The position numbers and the translations under genes are program-made. DNA of 8,137 nucleotides, taken from the NCBI GenBank assembly GCA_016839425.1, contig JAEOUI010000033.1:1-8137 (forward strand), in the 5' to 3' direction. Positions within the stretch are counted from its first letter, which is position 1; each line of letters starts with the position of its first letter. This DNA is from Promethearchaeota archaeon. Lineage in GTDB: Archaea > Asgardarchaeota > Lokiarchaeia > Sigynarchaeales > SOKP01. The notes under the pieces were generated by a model. That model had not been told where the DNA came from and made no database searches. It saw only the letters and a program-made list of their open reading frames with translations. Positions 1 to 6,135 of this stretch are shown here, in pieces.

Positions 1-126
1 TTCAACACCAGGAAGCACGATCTCTATGATAGTATGGAGTTCGTCCTCAGAAGTCCAAGAGCATATTTCGGGAGCAAGTACCGGCTTTTTGGTTTTTTCT
101 TCAATTTCCGTTTTAGTTTCTTCCAT
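1..126 (-). CDS. Hsp20/alpha-crystallin family small heat-shock protein, N-terminal 42 residues (cut by window edge)
   Basis: Reading leftwards from the ATG at 124-126 gives 42 uninterrupted codons to the window edge. A charged Glu/Lys-rich head of about 14 residues is followed by APEICSWTSEDELHTIIEIV and then LPGVE. This is the usual opening of the archaeal and bacterial Hsp20 domain: a partly disordered N-terminal arm, then the first beta strand ending in ELPGV(D/E). Members of the family form ATP-independent oligomeric holdases that bind unfolding proteins in the cytoplasm. A GGTGA ribosome site lies 3 bases before the ATG, which supports this start. The rest of the alpha-crystallin domain and the C-terminal IXI motif lie outside the window, so the family call rests on a short stretch. 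Two inverted repeats sit immediately upstream (see the regulatory entry at 160-207). Confidence 0.68.
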   Translation of the reverse strand, partial: MEETKTEIEEKTKKPVLAPEICSWTSEDELHTIIEIVLPGVE

Positions 127-159
127 ATTTATTCACCAAAATATTATTTATCTAATTTA

Positions 160-207
160 TTATACAAAAGTCACATATTTATGTGTCCTTACAATAAAAA
201 GTAAGGA
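160..207 (-). promoter_or_regulatory. Promoter/operator region of the Hsp20 gene with two abutting inverted repeats
   Basis: Two perfect inverted repeats abut each other upstream of the Hsp20 start. The first is CACATA-TT-TATGTG at 172-185. The second is TCCTTAC, 8 bases, GTAAGGA at 186-207. The inner one contains an AT-rich ATAAATA (minus strand) that is a fair TATA-box candidate 46-59 bases before the ATG, giving a leader of about 20-25 bases. A second TATA-like string, TATAATAA, lies at 156-165, closer to the start. Placement of dyads over and just upstream of a TATA box is the usual layout for an archaeal repressor site. The regulator is not identifiable from this window. Confidence 0.45.
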
Positions 208-281
208 AATTGCCCATTTATTCAATTATTATAAAAGAAAAATAAAGTCATCGTTTAATTAAGCATAAATTCTACAATTTA

Positions 282-299
282 TAATCTAAAAATAGATTA
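282..299 (-). terminator. Short stem-loop after the DUF2156-like gene
   Basis: TAATCTA at 282-288 and TAGATTA at 293-299 form a perfect 7-bp stem with a 4-base loop. It starts 22 bases past the TAG stop of the gene at 322-1257. On the minus strand it is followed by T-rich DNA (around 225-245). A role in 3'-end formation is inferred from position. Archaeal termination usually depends mainly on T-runs, so the hairpin may instead stabilise the transcript end. Confidence 0.4.
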
Positions 300-321
300 A
301 CGACTGTTAAAAATACCTTCA

Positions 322-1257
322 CTAGGCACGACGAAATATTACATATTTCTTTACCATGTGATGAGGTTTATAAGATTGTTTTGCGTATCTAATTCCTTCT
401 ATCCCTAAATCTTGCTCTCTATTAATATAATTTACAGATTCACAGCAATTTTTAATGAAATAATTATTAATTGCTTGATATGATCCTTCATAATCAGCGT
501 GAGCTTTTTCAGCGTGAATAACCATCGTATTTTCGTTAAGTTTTTCTCCAAGAGTATATGCAACGCAATCGTCTCCTATAAAAATTGCTCCTCCTTTCAT
601 ATCAAGTTTTTCAAAATTTTCAAACGCTTCAAAAATAGCTTTTTGTTCTTCTTGAAGGTCTTCGTTTCCTTGACATTCGTTAGCGTCACACCATTCGAGT
701 TGGAGTTTTTTACAGCACTCAATATTTTCTTTAGTTATAAATTCGAATTTGTGTTCGTATTGGGAAAGAAATTTTTGAAGATTTCTTCTTTTTTGGCGGA
801 GCTTGTTTCCAAGTAATAAAATAAGGCTATTCTTATCGTAGACATAATCCCAATTATTTCGATCGTCTAAAATTTCTATAATTATATTTTTATTCTCTTT
901 ACTTTCTTGAAAAGAACATTGAATTGATTCGGGAATCCTATGAAACTCGATATTATTATGCCTTTTTAGCATTTCAATCATTATTCCATCCGGGGATGGA
1001 CCAATAGGGACTAGAAAAAGGATAGCACCTTTTGAAGCTTCTGAAGCCCTCCGATTCTTCAAATATGTTTCCGAAAACACTAATAAATGGTTGTTCCATT
1101 CAATATATCTATAATCGTAATAATTTCTCCACATAAATAGATTAGAAAAAGTTAATTCTGAAATTTCTGGGGAATAAGCTCGAAAATATCGATCAAACAA
1201 TGGTTTATCGCATAGTCGAATCTCTTTTTCGGCTGAAAAGGGTAAGGAAGCGTTCAA
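322..1257 (-). CDS. DUF2156 / LPG-synthase C-terminal-like (GNAT-fold) protein
   Basis: This 311-residue protein matches the DUF2156 family, the soluble GNAT-fold domain also found at the C-terminus of bacterial phosphatidylglycerol lysyltransferase (MprF). Near the N-terminus is FDRYFRAYSPEISELTFSNLF (about 21-41) followed by MWRNYYDYR. The C-terminus has the strongest family signature: IHAEKA (247-252), GSYQAINNYF (258-267), then INREQDLGIEGIRYAKQSY (278-296) and MVKKY. The fold suggests transfer of an aminoacyl or acyl group, but stand-alone family members are largely uncharacterised and no substrate can be named. There is no membrane segment or signal peptide, so it is likely cytoplasmic. 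The start is TTG: an in-frame TAA lies six codons upstream with no ATG or GTG between, and the family N-terminal motif begins well before the first internal Met (residue 42). No Shine-Dalgarno is visible. It lies 88 bases downstream of TFB and has its own TATA-like box. Confidence 0.85.
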   Translation of the reverse strand: MNASLPFSAEKEIRLCDKPLFDRYFRAYSPEISELTFSNLFMWRNYYDYRYIEWNNHLLVFSETYLKNRRASEASKGAILFLVPIGPSPDGIMIEMLKRHNNIEFHRIPESIQCSFQESKENKNIIIEILDDRNNWDYVYDKNSLILLLGNKLRQKRRNLQKFLSQYEHKFEFITKENIECCKKLQLEWCDANECQGNEDLQEEQKAIFEAFENFEKLDMKGGAIFIGDDCVAYTLGEKLNENTMVIHAEKAHADYEGSYQAINNYFIKNCCESVNYINREQDLGIEGIRYAKQSYKPHHMVKKYVIFRRA

Positions 1258-1295
1258 ATTCTTGTAGCAATTTTAGTTAATTCAATAAAGATTGA

Positions 1296-1307
1296 AGTTA
1301 TATAAGG
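1296..1307 (-). promoter_or_regulatory. TATA-like box for the DUF2156-like gene
   Basis: On the minus strand this reads CTTATATAACTT, with TTATATAA about 42-49 bases before the TTG start. A start site 25 bases downstream would leave a leader of about 15-20 bases. The call rests on sequence and spacing only. Confidence 0.4.
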
Positions 1308-1345
1308 AGTTTAGCTTATAAGATTTATCGTGTTAATTTATAAAA

Positions 1346-2377
1346 TTAGTTTGCAACAAGGGAGTTATTATTATTTGACAATGGATATTCAACAATCTCA
1401 ACACATCTTTTCAAGTCCTTTATCCGACTTCTAAGGGTTACCTCATTGGTTTTAGCTATTAAGGCCACCTCTGCTTGTGTTTTTTTATGCTCGCTCTCTC
1501 TTGCTGCTAAATATATTAACGATGCAGCTAAACCTTTTGGATCTTTTCCGCTCACGCTCAATCCATTTTGACGGGCACAATTATAAAGCTCGCTCGCTTT
1601 TACTTGAATTCGAGTTGGAAGTTCTAACTTGTTACCGAAATAAAAAATGAGCTGTTCAGCAGTTATAGGAGCATATTTTAGACCCAATATTGGTAAAACT
1701 TCCCTGATTATGTATCCTAAAGAGTGAATGATCGTATGTCTCGATGCTAAGGTTACTTCTGTAATATCATCTAATAATTTTGGAAACTCGTGTATCCTTA
1801 TAGCAGCGTAAAGTGCGGCAGCTACAAATCCTTCAATCGAACGACCAATAGTAAGTCGATCTTTCGCAACTTTTGTATAAATCCTCCAAGCTGTATCACT
1901 AATATGCTGAGGGACGCAGAGTCTTGTCGATATGTATTTCAGTTTAGGTTTTGCTTCCCATAAATTTCTTTCCAATCCTGATATAAGCGATCTATGTATT
2001 TTCGAAAGCCTAGAATAGAGTTCTCTTTTTCTAGAATTAAAACCCGTACCCTTATAATCAGATTTATATTTTGATAAGTCTGTTCGAGGACCAAAATCCC
2101 TCCATGTAGGCTCGTTACATATCCTATTTTCCTTTTCTTCGTTGTTATATGCCCTCCGTTCGTGAGAAGTAAACAATTGATCCACGACTTCTCCACAATT
2201 CTGGCAAACGGCATAACCGTTCTCGTACCTTATTGAGGGATCATTACAACAGTCCTTCTTTTCACTAATTGTATTTTTTATTTTAATGTTATTTTTCATG
2301 ATTATTAGTTTTATTAAAATTTTTTTCAAATCATCCAATTTTAATGGAAAGACCGAATATGAAATAGTACTAATCAT
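1346..2377 (-). CDS. tfb: Transcription initiation factor B (TFB, archaeal TFIIB)
   Basis: This is the archaeal counterpart of eukaryotic TFIIB. It bridges TBP on the TATA box and RNA polymerase. Domains in order are a zinc ribbon (about 41-66), a B-reader/linker (about 73-110, including ERRAYNNEEKENR and TWRDFGPRT), and two cyclin repeats (about 122-227 and 234-328). The repeats carry very typical strings such as WRIYTKVAKDRLTIGRSIEG and GKDPKGLAASLIYLAAR. The tail is Asn-rich. The zinc ribbon is atypical: the second knuckle is normal (C58-x2-C61), but the first is an adjacent pair, C43-C44, with no CxxC or CxxH. The frame opens at the ATG at 2377, but the first 26 residues resemble no TFB. 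The ATG at 2299 (MKNNIKIKN) would give a 317-residue protein, nearer the family's usual length of about 300, and may be the true start. Neither start has a clear Shine-Dalgarno. Identity is certain; the exact start is not. Confidence 0.96.
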   Translation of the reverse strand: MISTISYSVFPLKLDDLKKILIKLIIMKNNIKIKNTISEKKDCCNDPSIRYENGYAVCQNCGEVVDQLFTSHERRAYNNEEKENRICNEPTWRDFGPRTDLSKYKSDYKGTGFNSRKRELYSRLSKIHRSLISGLERNLWEAKPKLKYISTRLCVPQHISDTAWRIYTKVAKDRLTIGRSIEGFVAAALYAAIRIHEFPKLLDDITEVTLASRHTIIHSLGYIIREVLPILGLKYAPITAEQLIFYFGNKLELPTRIQVKASELYNCARQNGLSVSGKDPKGLAASLIYLAARESEHKKTQAEVALIAKTNEVTLRSRIKDLKRCVEIVEYPLSNNNNSLVAN

Positions 2378-2437
2378 ACTTCTAGCAAAAACACGAATAC
2401 ATAAATCTAAGTCTTAAATTTCATAAATAAAATGCAT

Positions 2438-2467
2438 ATTCATCTTCTATTTTTAAATAAGATGAAT
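2438..2467 (-). terminator. Stem-loop after the nucleotidyltransferase-like gene
   Basis: ATTCATCTT at 2438-2446 and AAGATGAAT at 2459-2467 form a perfect 9-bp inverted repeat around a 12-base loop. It starts 9 bases past the stop codon of the gene at 2476-3618. The minus-strand DNA beyond it is T-rich (ATTTTATTTATG). Its position suggests 3'-end formation and separates this gene from TFB. Confidence 0.5.
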
Positions 2468-2475
2468 GGAGAAAC

Positions 2476-3618
2476 CTATACTTCTATCTCAAAAATTATT
2501 TTGTGATGCGTATATTTAGAATTTAACAGATCTAAAACTCTTTTAATGAAATCTTGAAGGTTTTTGGAATGTATGGGTTTTAAATTCGCTTGTTCTAACA
2601 GGAAATCGTGAAGCATATCCCTCGTTTTTTGAAGACCGTTTCTATTCAGAAAATCTATCCAATGGATTGAAGTTCGACATATTTTTCTTATATTTTCTTC
2701 CTTATAAACTCCTTTATCGTAGATAAGATCGTGGAACTTATTCAAGGCGCTTCCAACTCTTAAAAGATGCTCGGATATGGCGCTTGCGTATCGACATAAC
2801 GATATCAAATTTGAAGTAATTCGGGAACTCCGGGTATTCGTGGCTTCCTCGAACGATGTCCATGCGTCCCTCCATTCTTGTTCTTTTTCGCCCCCATTTT
2901 CCAAAGCAATGTTAATTATATCGCTAAGATCCACATCATGGCCTCGCTTCAACTTCTTGCGCACGATTTCTCTCAGATTGGAGCCTTCCAAATAACTTCC
3001 CGCACCAAAATCTAGCAATAAATTCGTATCGTTCGCTGCAACGATTATAGAGCATTGCCTTTCGTTCGTGAACGGATTATCCCAAAAAACTTCTTTTTCC
3101 CATTCTTTTGTAATTTTATTCTTTGTCCAACCATTTCGCTTTAGAGAATGCTCTAAGAGATCAACATTAAATGTCCAAAAATCTATATCGTCCGAAAATC
3201 TTTTCCGCCGCCAATCTCGATTTGTGTATTTTCCCAAATATACTTTCATGGTGCCTCTTACTAGTGAAATTTTTCCTTGAGTTAAAGAATCGCACGCTTT
3301 ATCGCAAAAAACATCTTCTTTATCTTCTGAGACAATTACAATATCATTAAGAATGATCCTCGCGTCCCTAGCAATAACATCACAAGGAGTGTTTCCATCA
3401 GATGGATACATGCGAGAACCCCCATCCAAGAATTTTTGAAACAATTCGAGTCCTTCAGAAGGAATTACATAATGTGGATTATTAAAAAGCATCTTGCTGA
3501 AGATATAATGCGTAAAACCATTTTCGTCTATTTTTGTTTTGCTTGCTATGGGTGTAATAATTCTTAAATTATCCCCTCTTGAAACCGCATCAGCTTTATG
3601 ATCCCAAATTCCATCCAT
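2476..3618 (-). CDS. Nucleotidyltransferase-like protein with AbiEii-type motifs
   Basis: This 380-residue protein shows the signature of a DNA polymerase-beta-type nucleotidyltransferase resembling the AbiEii toxin family (PF08843). RGTMKVYL (121-128) occupies the place of the GG[ST]-x9-ish helix. It is followed by KRFSDDIDFWTF (139-150), matching the R-[FT]-S-x-D-[IL]-D-F metal-binding strand with D144 and D146. A later GHDVDLSDIINIAL (226-239) resembles the K..RD..DL helix downstream in that family. The last 130 residues look all-helical. AbiEii-type enzymes transfer nucleotides onto targets such as tRNA and often act as toxins beside an AbiEi-like antitoxin. No such partner is adjacent here, and the first glycine of the GG[ST] motif is Arg, so activity and role are uncertain. 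The first 120 residues are unlike anything I recognise. The ATG at 3618 has no Shine-Dalgarno, and a TATA-like box 18-27 bases upstream suggests a leaderless mRNA. Confidence 0.6.
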   Translation of the reverse strand: MDGIWDHKADAVSRGDNLRIITPIASKTKIDENGFTHYIFSKMLFNNPHYVIPSEGLELFQKFLDGGSRMYPSDGNTPCDVIARDARIILNDIVIVSEDKEDVFCDKACDSLTQGKISLVRGTMKVYLGKYTNRDWRRKRFSDDIDFWTFNVDLLEHSLKRNGWTKNKITKEWEKEVFWDNPFTNERQCSIIVAANDTNLLLDFGAGSYLEGSNLREIVRKKLKRGHDVDLSDIINIALENGGEKEQEWRDAWTSFEEATNTRSSRITSNLISLCRYASAISEHLLRVGSALNKFHDLIYDKGVYKEENIRKICRTSIHWIDFLNRNGLQKTRDMLHDFLLEQANLKPIHSKNLQDFIKRVLDLLNSKYTHHKIIFEIEV

Positions 3619-3635
3619 AATTCAGTCTCAGAATC

Positions 3636-3645
3636 TTTAAAATAA
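3636..3645 (-). promoter_or_regulatory. TATA-like box for the nucleotidyltransferase-like gene (leaderless)
   Basis: The minus strand reads TTATTTTAAAG here. The box centre lies about 22 bases before the ATG at 3618, close to the usual TATA-to-start-site distance in archaea, so transcription would begin at or within a few bases of the start codon. This fits the absence of a ribosome site. Confidence 0.45.
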
Positions 3646-3705
3646 CTATTTTTTGCTATGCAAGTTACGAATTGATTGATAATGAATAAATTACTTATAA
3701 ATTAT

Positions 3706-3769
3706 AAAAAAATAGTCATAAATATGGAATTACTAATTGAGAATAAAATTTAGATTTTGATTTATTCTC
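3706..3769 (-). terminator. Stem-loop plus T-run after the cheR-cheD fusion gene
   Basis: GAGAATAAA at 3739-3747 and TTTATTCTC at 3761-3769 form a perfect 9-bp inverted repeat with a 13-base loop. It starts 13 bases past the fusion gene's stop codon. About 26 bases further along the minus strand is a run of seven T (3706-3712), the kind of oligo-T at which archaeal RNA polymerase terminates. Confidence 0.5.
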
Positions 3770-3782
3770 TGTTAATTTATAA

Positions 3783-5192
3783 TTAAAGCCTTTTAAATTC
3801 ATTCGTTTTATCTTTTTTTACGAGAACTGAACCATCCTTTGCGTCGTATATCACGGATCTTCCTCGTTTACCTCCAATATCCGTCTTTTCTAATGGAATA
3901 TTGTACTTCTTCAACTCCTCGAGAAGTACATCAGCATTTGGAATTTGGTGCTCTACATTAATTATATGGGCTCCACCAATGACTATTGCCTTGATGTTTT
4001 TTTTATTAGCACCATGAGCAATTAATTCTTTTTGAAGTTCTTTAATGGATGTATCAACATATTTATGGGGTGTTATGATGTGCTCGTCGTTTTTAGAATC
4101 TTGCGAATCGGGGAGCATTATATGCGACATTCCATGAATATTGTTCTTTTTATCCCTTAGAATTAGTGCGATACACGAGCCCAATCCAAATACGCCCATT
4201 TTAGAGGTTATTTGATTCGAATGGACTATGGCATATTGAGAAGATTTGATAAGTAACATGTCCTTTTGAGGGACGAAAACTCTGTCCCCCCGCAGATCTT
4301 GGCGAGAACGAGAAGTTGTTATTTTTAAGTGGGATAACCTTTTTTTCTTTATTTTTTTATTTTCATTTTCTAAAGTTGATTTGGAGAATTTATATTCTCT
4401 AACAATTTTAGAATATCTATATAGTTGATTTGATGCATTAATTGGTTCAAAATTAGTTTTAAATCCTTGTAAACTTTCCCCGATACCTAAAACTAATAAA
4501 GTACCCTCAACGGAGTGTTTTTCAAATAATTTAAGCATTTTTCTTTGAGCATGGTTTTTTAGGGTTGAAATAAAATTTCTACATACTATTAAATCATATT
4601 TCAACGATCTTGAATGACCGCGTAAAATTCCTTCAAATAGGAAAATAACTTTTTTTTTTATATTTTCGTTGACAATATAAGTTGTTGGAACATTATTTCC
4701 TTTTTTTATGAGTCGAAAATATTCCGACTTATACTCGGATGGCGTGTTAACTAGTGTTCCTACATCGTATATGCCAGCAATGGCGGTCTCTTGGGAGTGT
4801 GGAGTAAAATTTGAGGCAACTATTTTAAATTCTAAAAGGTTGTTATATTTTTTTTTCATATTTTTTAAGAAAATAGCGATTGTATATGCTTCCTCGCCCG
4901 AACAACTAGGATATATCCAAGTATAAAATCTTTTCTTAACATTTACTAATTTTTTTCTCAATTCTTTTTCCAATTCTTTAAATATTGACTCGTCGTTGAA
5001 GAAAAGTGAAGAATGTATTCTAAAACCATTAATAAAATTATGAATCTCTTCCTTGTTATTTAAAAGGTGAATTAAATACTGCCTTAGGGAATTTAATTCG
5101 ATTTTTCTCATTCTTTCTTCGAGTTTAGCGACAATAATCTCTCTTCTAAAGTGCCTAAAATCCAGATCAACCTCTTCTTTAATAAGGGTCAT
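3783..5192 (-). CDS. CheR-like methyltransferase fused to CheD-like glutamine deamidase
   Basis: Two chemotaxis receptor-modification domains lie in one 469-residue chain. Residues 1-265 follow the CheR family (SAM-dependent receptor glutamate methyltransferase): basic helical N-terminus, FRIHSSLFFNDES (57-69), TWIYPSCSGEEAYTIAI (91-107), IVASNFTPHSQETAIAGIYD (124-143), YDLIVCRNF (199-207) and LVLGIGESL (233-241). A basic linker (about 265-310) precedes a full CheD domain (311-461): GLGSC (336-340), GMSHIMLP (354-361), KYVD, VIGGA (404-408), DIGGKRGRSVIYD (438-450). The CheD catalytic Cys340 and His357 are present with family spacing, but the usual Thr six residues before the Cys is Val334. 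In the CheR half, Asn replaces the conserved acidic residue after IVAS, FFR has become FFN, and the Cys-Ser-Thr before GEE is Ser-Cys-Ser, so SAM use is doubtful. No receptor, CheA, CheB or CheY is nearby. ATG 5192 is the only standard start, yet CheR-like sequence continues in frame upstream. Confidence 0.88.
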   Translation of the reverse strand: MTLIKEEVDLDFRHFRREIIVAKLEERMRKIELNSLRQYLIHLLNNKEEIHNFINGFRIHSSLFFNDESIFKELEKELRKKLVNVKKRFYTWIYPSCSGEEAYTIAIFLKNMKKKYNNLLEFKIVASNFTPHSQETAIAGIYDVGTLVNTPSEYKSEYFRLIKKGNNVPTTYIVNENIKKKVIFLFEGILRGHSRSLKYDLIVCRNFISTLKNHAQRKMLKLFEKHSVEGTLLVLGIGESLQGFKTNFEPINASNQLYRYSKIVREYKFSKSTLENENKKIKKKRLSHLKITTSRSRQDLRGDRVFVPQKDMLLIKSSQYAIVHSNQITSKMGVFGLGSCIALILRDKKNNIHGMSHIMLPDSQDSKNDEHIITPHKYVDTSIKELQKELIAHGANKKNIKAIVIGGAHIINVEHQIPNADVLLEELKKYNIPLEKTDIGGKRGRSVIYDAKDGSVLVKKDKTNEFKRL

Positions 5193-5240
5193 AATATTAT
5201 TAAGAGTGTTTGAATCGGAGCCGAGGTTAATCGTTTTGAG

Positions 5241-5301
5241 ACCACCACCTTCGTGAAAAATTCAAATCTTTATCAAGATTTATCGTAAACTTGCTTTAAA
5301 A
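5241..5301 (-). promoter_or_regulatory. cheR-cheD promoter and leader with a hairpin and a displaced ribosome site
   Basis: On the minus strand TTTTAAAG at about 5294-5301 is a TATA-like box, predicting a start near 5270 and a leader of about 75-80 bases to the ATG at 5192. AAATCTT (5264-5270) and AAGATTT (5275-5281) form a perfect 7-bp stem around TATC near that start site. AAGGTGGT at about 5244-5251 resembles a Shine-Dalgarno but lies over 50 bases before the ATG. The in-frame sequence between it and the ATG is open and CheR-like, with no ATG, GTG or TTG. The true start may therefore be non-canonical. Confidence 0.35.
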
Positions 5302-5340
5302 TAGGATATTTTTAACATTTAAATGTATTTTGATCTCTAG

Positions 5341-5733
5341 TTCGATCTGAAATTTTACTCTAATCCAATTTTAATAGAGGAACAAGTTATTTTTTTAGGT
5401 GGATACATTGATGTATCAGAGTTCGCTTCGGCGCACACCGAAGAATTTAGCAAGAATGCCATAGAAGCGCTTGGAACGAGAAACGGAACGCTCATGGCAA
5501 ATCACGGCGTGTTAATATGCGGATGGACGATGAAACACGCAATAAAAATGGCAGAACTCGTAGAAAAATTAGCTTGGATACACCACGGAGCAACTCAAAT
5601 GGGTGGCACATATGTGATTTCCGAAAAATCTTGCCCAATGTTTATAGATGAGTTCGAAGAACGCTTTTCGACACATTCTCAAACTAAACTTCCTGTGCTC
5701 TTAACGAAGAGTTTGATTATTAAGTTCTATTAA
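5341..5733 (+). pseudogene. Class II aldolase/adducin family protein, N-terminally truncated remnant
   Basis: The plus-strand frame is open from just after a TAG at 5338-5340 to the TAA ending at 5733. It reads as the C-terminal half of a FucA/AraD-type class II aldolase: NPILIEEQVIFLGGYIDVSE, then HTEEFSKNAIEALGTRNGTL, then MANHGVLICGWTM. The ANHG histidine is the last zinc ligand of the family. The N-terminal half (about 90-100 residues), which carries the other metal-binding histidines and the catalytic acid, is absent, and no ATG, GTG or TTG precedes residue 52 of the open frame. The first ATG (5494) falls inside the conserved LMANHG strand, so a protein from there could not fold as an aldolase. 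I therefore read this as a decayed gene, cut where the cheR-cheD promoter region now lies, rather than a small gene. The intact enzyme would cleave or form sugar-phosphate C-C bonds. No expression signal is visible. Confidence 0.75.
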
Positions 5734-6019
5734 ACCTTTTAACCTATTTTTTAATTTTGCATTTTTAATACATTACTAAAATTGCCTAAATTTGATAAAA
5801 ATATTTTCATATTTTTTTAATCATTAATAATTTCATTACATCATAGTTTTGGAGCAATTGATTTATTAAACTGTTAACAATTGTAATAGATTTGTATTTT
5901 AATTCAAACATCTTTATTTTTATTTTTTGCTTTAAATGGTCTCTCTATATGAATTTAATAGTATTGAGATTGAAAAATCGTAAGATTATTTAGAATTATA
6001 ATTTCTTTGTTTTTGAGAA
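5734..6019. other. AT-rich intergenic stretch without a recognisable gene
   Basis: About 290 bases between the aldolase remnant and the first lipase promoter. It is very AT-rich with scattered stops in all frames. T-runs just after the remnant (ATTTTTTAATTTT near 5745-5757) could end transcription. I see no RNA gene, repeat family or conserved coding stretch. Confidence 0.6.
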
Positions 6020-6042
6020 AAATGAACAGTAATGTTTAAATA
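6020..6042 (+). promoter_or_regulatory. Promoter of the first lipase gene, identical over 23 bases to that of the second
   Basis: The string running through GAACAGTAATG into the TATA box TTTAAATA (6035-6042) recurs without change at 7408-7430, upstream of the second lipase. Sequence on either side is largely diverged. The predicted start site is about 25 bases downstream, near 6064. The conserved GAACAGTAATG in front of the TATA box lies where the BRE and activator contacts sit in archaea, so it may bind a shared regulator. Confidence 0.75.
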
Positions 6043-6081
6043 AACCATGGACGTTAATGTTAATTATAAGGATTTTAGGGA

Positions 6082-6123
6082 TGGATAAAACAAGAAAAAT
6101 TTATCCTCCTCATCTCCTTTAAA
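6082..6123 (+). CDS. Possible 13-codon leader ORF upstream of the first lipase
   Basis: ATG to TAA encodes MDKTRKIYPPHLL inside the predicted lipase leader, ending 36 bases before the lipase start. A weak ribosome-site candidate (AAGGAT at 6069-6074, or the AGGG touching the ATG) precedes it. GGATAAA (6084-6090) and TTTATCC (6101-6107) within it form a perfect 7-bp stem. On its own such a short frame could be chance. The main support is that the second lipase leader has a short frame in the equivalent place, although the two peptides are not similar. Confidence 0.3.
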
Positions 6124-6135
6124 CAGTTTACAACA

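Noticed and set aside
26..262. 78-codon plus-strand frame
   Set aside because: It runs antisense to the Hsp20 start and through its promoter, with a low-complexity Ile/Ser/Tyr composition and no recognisable motif.
499..816. 105-codon plus-strand frame, Phe/Ser-rich
   Set aside because: It is the antisense shadow of the DUF2156-like gene, which has strong family motifs in its own frame.
1939..2214. 91-codon minus-strand frame inside TFB
   Set aside because: It is an alternate frame of the TFB zinc-ribbon and linker region; TFB itself is unambiguous.
5494..5733. Stand-alone 79-residue protein from the ATG in the aldolase remnant
   Set aside because: The ATG falls within the conserved aldolase core strand, and homologous sequence continues in frame upstream without a start codon, so this is a fragment rather than a small gene.
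6047..6088. Second short ORF (MDVNVNYKDFRDG) near the first lipase promoter
   Set aside because: Its ATG lies only five bases after the TATA box, upstream of the expected transcription start, so it should not be in the mRNA.
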